DNA of 64,000 nt from assembly GCA_964017065.1 (NCBI GenBank), contig OZ024784.1:1548598-1612597 (forward strand), in the 5' to 3' direction. Shown here piece after piece: positions 59,839 through 64,000 of this stretch (the stretch's first letter is position 1; each line of letters starts with the position of its first letter). Source of the stretch: Haliclona indistincta (lineage: Eukaryota > Porifera > Demospongiae > Haplosclerida > Chalinidae). The notes below the pieces were generated by a model. That model saw only the letters and a program-made list of their open reading frames with translations. It did no database searches and had not been told where the DNA came from. A program made the translations under genes and the position numbers.

Positions 59839-60783
59839 CAATAAATACTGCTTCTTATAAAGATTGCTATTATTGTATATATGACTTTCATTACAATCTA
59901 CAGTCAATGAGAATCTTCCACAAACTGCAGCTAGTGTTGGCAGGATTATCAAACTGTTTTCATACAATCATGATGGTCATGGGACTAGATCATCAACACC
60001 TGTCCATGCTGGTAGTAATATGTATTGCATCAGGAGAGAGGAAGTGACTACATGCTAAAGAGTACACTGTGGAGCCCATATACTGCAATCCGGGGTGGGA
60101 CAATCACGGTAACACGGACGTTTACAAGAAAGGAATGGCTACAGCAGTAGCAGTTGTAGTTTTGTGCACTGTATAATAACAATACATCTCAGCGGGGATC
60201 CCTCGGTTTATCACTATGGTTCATATCCACTGTTAGCCTCACCGTACCAGGCTTATCTCTCACCTCAACATGCCTGGGTATGAGGCTAATCCACTGTTAG
60301 CCTCACCGTACCAGGCTTATCTCTCACCTCAACATGCCTGGGTATGAGGCTAATCCACTGCGTACTTTATCATTTATGAGGGAGTGAACTAACACTATAC
60401 TATACGGGCCACGCCACACCTGTCTAACACTATATATGGTCATAGCACACCACAGCAAGAGTGTAATGCAGTGAGGAGGATATGATGAACCTAGGCGTGG
60501 CTCAATGTGTATCTAGTAACTCTCAAGGGACCTAGTGTCCATCTTTGAATCGGAGCAGTAATAACAACTAATCAATGATCCATAGAAAAAACAGTTGTTG
60601 TTATTCTAGTGAAGTTCACAACACGACTGTTGCTAATAAAAAATTAGAGCATGATTAGAGCTTGCGGTTTAGTTATTCTTTGATCTGATTAAACATCCGG
60701 TCTCAAAATCATTAACCCTCGATTACCTGTGCATTCGCCTGTGGTCCTTGTGTTCGAAGTCCTTGCCCAGCTACCAATCGGTG
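59839..60783. other. Spacer between genes D and E
   Basis: 945 bp without a gene. Apart from the twin mini-elements at 60234-60352 nothing is recognised. It is unlike the B-C and C-D spacers, so this border has a different history. Confidence 0.55.
60234..60352. mobile_element. Two tandem 55-bp TAG-9 mini-elements
   Basis: Copies 60234-60288 and 60298-60352 are the same sequence, each TAGCCTCACCGTACCAGG ... CCTGGGTATGAGGCTA. The 9-mer ATCCACTGT stands before copy 1 and between the copies (60225-60233, 60289-60297), and ATCCACTGC after copy 2 (60353-60361). They are reduced to little more than folded ends. Confidence 0.8.
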
Positions 60784-63700
60784 ATGGCCAAATCGGTGGC
60801 TGTCGAGTTGTGTCTGCTAATCCTGTGCGGGGCAGCTGTTGCTCTGAACACCATCGACACGTTCAAACCCATAGCAAGACTCTCTCCTGCACGCGGTGCA
60901 AATACAGATGAATTTGGATTTTCAGTAGTAGCCCACAAGATGAGCAGCACTGCAACAGGATTCACTGATACACTAGCCAACACAGTGTGAGTTTGGCAAT
61001 ACCGTTCGTGCACTAGTTTGTGGAACTGACAATGAATAACTCCATATTAATACCAGCTGTACCTAGCATATGGCACTGATAGTACAGTCAAAACTATAGT
61101 TCGGACAATCCCCCCCCTTAAAAGTCCTGTTTGTTGTTCTGGATCATGTTTGTGTAGCATGCTCATGTGAACATGTTCTTTATATGGAGTGCTGTGTACT
61201 CAGTGTTGGTGTTGTTCAGAGAAACCAAGTCATGTGTGGTCCCATTGTGGTCACAGGTGTGGTTTTCACCCCCTCTCATCTTCCTAAATCACTATGATGT
61301 TTATAGTATACTATGTAGAGCATTGTAAACGGTGATTTAGAAAGTGCACATGTTGCTGCCAGTTGGGAAAACTCCAAGACAAACTTTCTTTACTAGTTTA
61401 CATCACAATTACCATACCAATTTGAATTATTAGACTATAATTGATCTATTCTATACAAGGTCATCTCTAGGTGTACCTACATACATGTTGTGGTGCTTTA
61501 GAATATAGTGCTACTATTGTAACCTGAGCTTGATTAGATAACATGGTTATAGTGTAATAGTGACAACTCCATTCCATAGTATTTGTAACACCCAAAGTCT
61601 GAATAGTACACTACTGCCAATTTTGTCTGTTAGGAAGCTTGTTCACAAGTCTAGGTACATGACAAGTACAATCAGGACACGTAGATGATCTGCCCAAAAA
61701 CAGGGAAATGTACATTTTTGTATTTGGATTCAACTCCATCGGTTTTTGCTGTTTACGCTGCTCTGTTTTGAAGTAAATGAAGTGAACTGAATGTGGTCAT
61801 GGTGTTTTCGTGCGAGCATGCTAGTACTTGTTCATACGCATTAACCAGCAAATGACACGCTAGTTTTCCTTGACAGAAGTCATTTCAGGGCTTGTACTAC
61901 TAGCATTCTTTGCGAGTATGAAGCATATCAAAAGTGTGTTTCCGTTTTTGGTGTTTACACGTGCGTTTTACATGTCTCTGCGTTTTCCAAGTCTCCATAT
62001 CGAGTTCCACTTTCAAAAGTCTTTGTTTTCATATGTGTTTTAATCATAATATCCATATAAGCGAAAGGCCTAAACGGAGACAAAAGTCTGAAACTGTCAT
62101 CGTATAAATGCTGCCTCATATGCAATCAACAGCCAAGTATCATGTTGTATGTACTGGAAGAGTCCATACAATAATTTGTTATAATTGACGTAATGTTTAC
62201 TGAATCTTGGGTTATAAGTAAATGTACACACAGGTCATCAGAATGATGCATTTGAATCTAAACGCAAAGTCTGTCCTTTGTTGATTGAATAGAGCTTTTG
62301 TCTATAGGCTACAAAGCCCAAAGTGGAATGGTGTCGCTCGTATGGAGTGTTTCAGACAATGCTGTATAGTGATGCAACGATAGACAACACAGCATGCCGC
62401 CCTACTATGGGGATTGTAGATTTGTTGTGTGTTAATCTTGTTATTCAGTTGCTATGTTGTTTGTGAGGCTGAGTTTCGCAATATCTACTCACCTAGTCAT
62501 GTGCTGTGTAAACACACTCACATGTGTGTGCAGTCTGTTCACAGGGGACTACAAAAACAAAGAGCATGTCTGTGTAAGCCGTTACAGCCGTGACTAAACT
62601 GAATAATTTGTTTTGTAGTAAATTTTCCTCAAATTTCACATTTCTCTTTCTTTTCTCTCACTCTCCCTTTCTCCGGCCCTCTACATGTATTAAATCTTTT
62701 TCTTTGTGTGCGGGTGTTACGTGTTAAAGAAACCTAAATAATTATGAGCTAATGATACCAGACACTCATATGAGAAGTTTTTCTGTCTCTCTCCACATAG
62801 CATCATAGTAGGAGCTCCATTAGGAAGGTATCCTGGTGGACTTGATCTACCACTGAATTCCTCAGTCTGTCAGCTGTATGATTTGAGACGTGATGTCCCT
62901 GTACGAGATGCATCTACACTCACTGATGAGGAGATCAGAGAGTGCTACATTCGAACTGGACTGGTCTATACTTGTCCTCTTACCGGAACTGGTGGGTGTG
63001 GTCCTATACTGGGTAACATGAATGCAACGGGAGCTGATGGTGCTCTGTTTGATCGTGTTGGTGAGTGATAATATGACAAAGTTGGTGACACCATCTCATA
63101 TTACCTTGGGTGCATGTGTGTGATCACTCGGCTGTTTGTATTGTTTGCTACTTGAAGATCGCCTCGAAATAGCTCTGTTTAGAAAAGAATTATTTCACAA
63201 GACCTATGAACTCCATAGAACATTGGAGTAAATAGGTGTGCTCATAAGCAACAACATTATTGTGAGCCTGAGTGAAAACATTAATGCAAGAACACAACTC
63301 GTTTAACACAACTTTTTCTGCTAATGTGTAATAGCAAACAGGGAAATTTGAACTAGTTCACCACCTGATGCCTAGTTCACATGATTATTATAAAATCATT
63401 AAATTCGAATTTTAATGGACTTATAGTTTTGGTAAAAGTTGGACGATTCTCAAAAATTCATTCCACCGAAAATACCTGCTTTACGTACGATTATGTGTTA
63501 AAAGAGCTCTTGTTTTTTACTTTTTAAAATCCAAAACACAACTTTATGCTTACCTCAGTAATTCATATTCTACAGGTAACATTAGGCATTTAAATCAGTT
63601 TGGAGAGCTAATAATTCAACAAGATAAAGTAGACCAAAGGATGGGTAGCACATTGTTCAGCTCAGGAGAATTTTTTGTGGTGAGTACAGAATACTGATTT

Positions 63701-63969
63701 TTTTCATAATCACCATTTATCATTCTATCGATCAGGCTTGTGCTCCATTCTGGCAGAACATTGGACCAGGCCAGGACAGAGAAACACCTGTAGGTCTCTG
63801 TGCATTTTCTGGACGGAATCTGAGAGACTTTCAGTACACTAAACCATGCGGTAAGTAGGTCTATAATAATGGTAGTACCTAATAGCTATAATCCACAGTA
63901 CCGATTGGTACCGGTAACAATGGACAAAGATCTTATTGTATGTCTGGTCATAGTGCAGCCATTCTCAAG
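60784..63969 (+). CDS. Integrin alpha subunit, gene E (3' end outside window)
   Basis: Exons 1-5: 60784-60986, 62801-63060, 63576-63679, 63736-63850, 63899-63969. Start MAKSVAVELCLLILCGAAVA is a signal peptide; an upstream in-frame ATG at 60748 would add 12 residues without improving it. Exon 1 encodes the first FG strand (DEFGFSVVAH), exon 2 the VGAP motif of blade 1, exons 3-5 blade 2 with the ACAPFWQN motif. Exons 3-5 are closest to gene A, while exon 2 has its own variants (RRDVPVRDAS). Intron 1 is 1814 bp against 68-86 bp in B, C and D. The gene continues past 64000, so its tail type is unknown. Confidence 0.88.
60987..62800. other. Long first intron of gene E
   Basis: 1.8 kb, AT-rich, with no open frame, clear TIR or array seen. 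The same intron is under 90 bp in genes B, C and D, so it may hold regulatory sequence or an old insertion. Confidence 0.55.
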
Positions 63970-64000
63970 GTGAGTCTGTGATTGATATTCTAGCTTGAGC

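Noticed and set aside
1..64000. Viral or bacterial genes integrated in the window
   Set aside because: All recognisable proteins are integrin or eukaryotic DNA-transposon proteins; no capsid, polymerase, retroviral or operon-like signals were seen.
1..64000. tRNA, rRNA or other structured RNA genes
   Set aside because: No cloverleaf boxes or rRNA-like stretches were recognised by eye; a covariance-model scan could still find some.

Overview
The window looks like animal nuclear DNA, most likely from a demosponge such as Amphimedon (inferred from AT-rich sequence, many 50-90 bp introns, integrin alpha chains without an I domain, and dense DNA transposons and MITEs). I see no prokaryotic, organellar or viral genes.

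Host genes. Five integrin alpha genes lie head to tail on the + strand: A (enters from the left, ends 5819), B (27806-35920), C (36643-43121), D (51069-59838) and E (starts 60784, leaves at the right). B, C and D can each be modelled as 28 exons that keep one reading frame (1180, 1179 and 1182 aa). All complete copies have a signal peptide, a seven-blade FG-GAP propeller with three Ca-binding loops, thigh and calf regions, a polybasic furin-type site, one membrane helix and a short tail. B ends in the classical GFFxR-type tail; A, C and D share a different tail without it. The genes are mosaics: stretches of near identity alternate with divergent stretches, which points to repeated gene conversion. 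Larger units were also duplicated, since the spacer A-B matches the spacer C-D.

Mobile DNA. The A-B spacer is interrupted from 6454 to 25653 by a nest of transposons. The C-D spacer retains the empty site at 44373-44381. At least six TIR elements in the window have termini of the form TAGYCT...AGRCTA, and most have recognisable 9-bp target duplications; I call them the TAG-9 family, my own label. They sit inside one another up to three deep. Cargo includes a RecQ-like helicase fragment, zinc-finger transposase-like relics, and a large intronless minus-strand gene with BED-like finger, DDE-like residues, Ulp1-type protease and PHD finger. A PIF/Harbinger element (15989-18990, TTA target duplication) with intact transposase and Myb/SANT genes has split that large gene inside its own protein-repeat array. 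A second nest lies between C and D (44895-49792), again with an inner element having a 9-bp duplication. Intron 7 of the integrin genes collects MITEs and, in B and D, a 21-bp minisatellite at a junction between A-like and C-like intron sequence.

The integrin genes should act at the cell surface as alpha subunits pairing with a beta chain encoded elsewhere. The transposon genes act on their own elements and have no visible link to the integrins except as insertions that create differences between copies.
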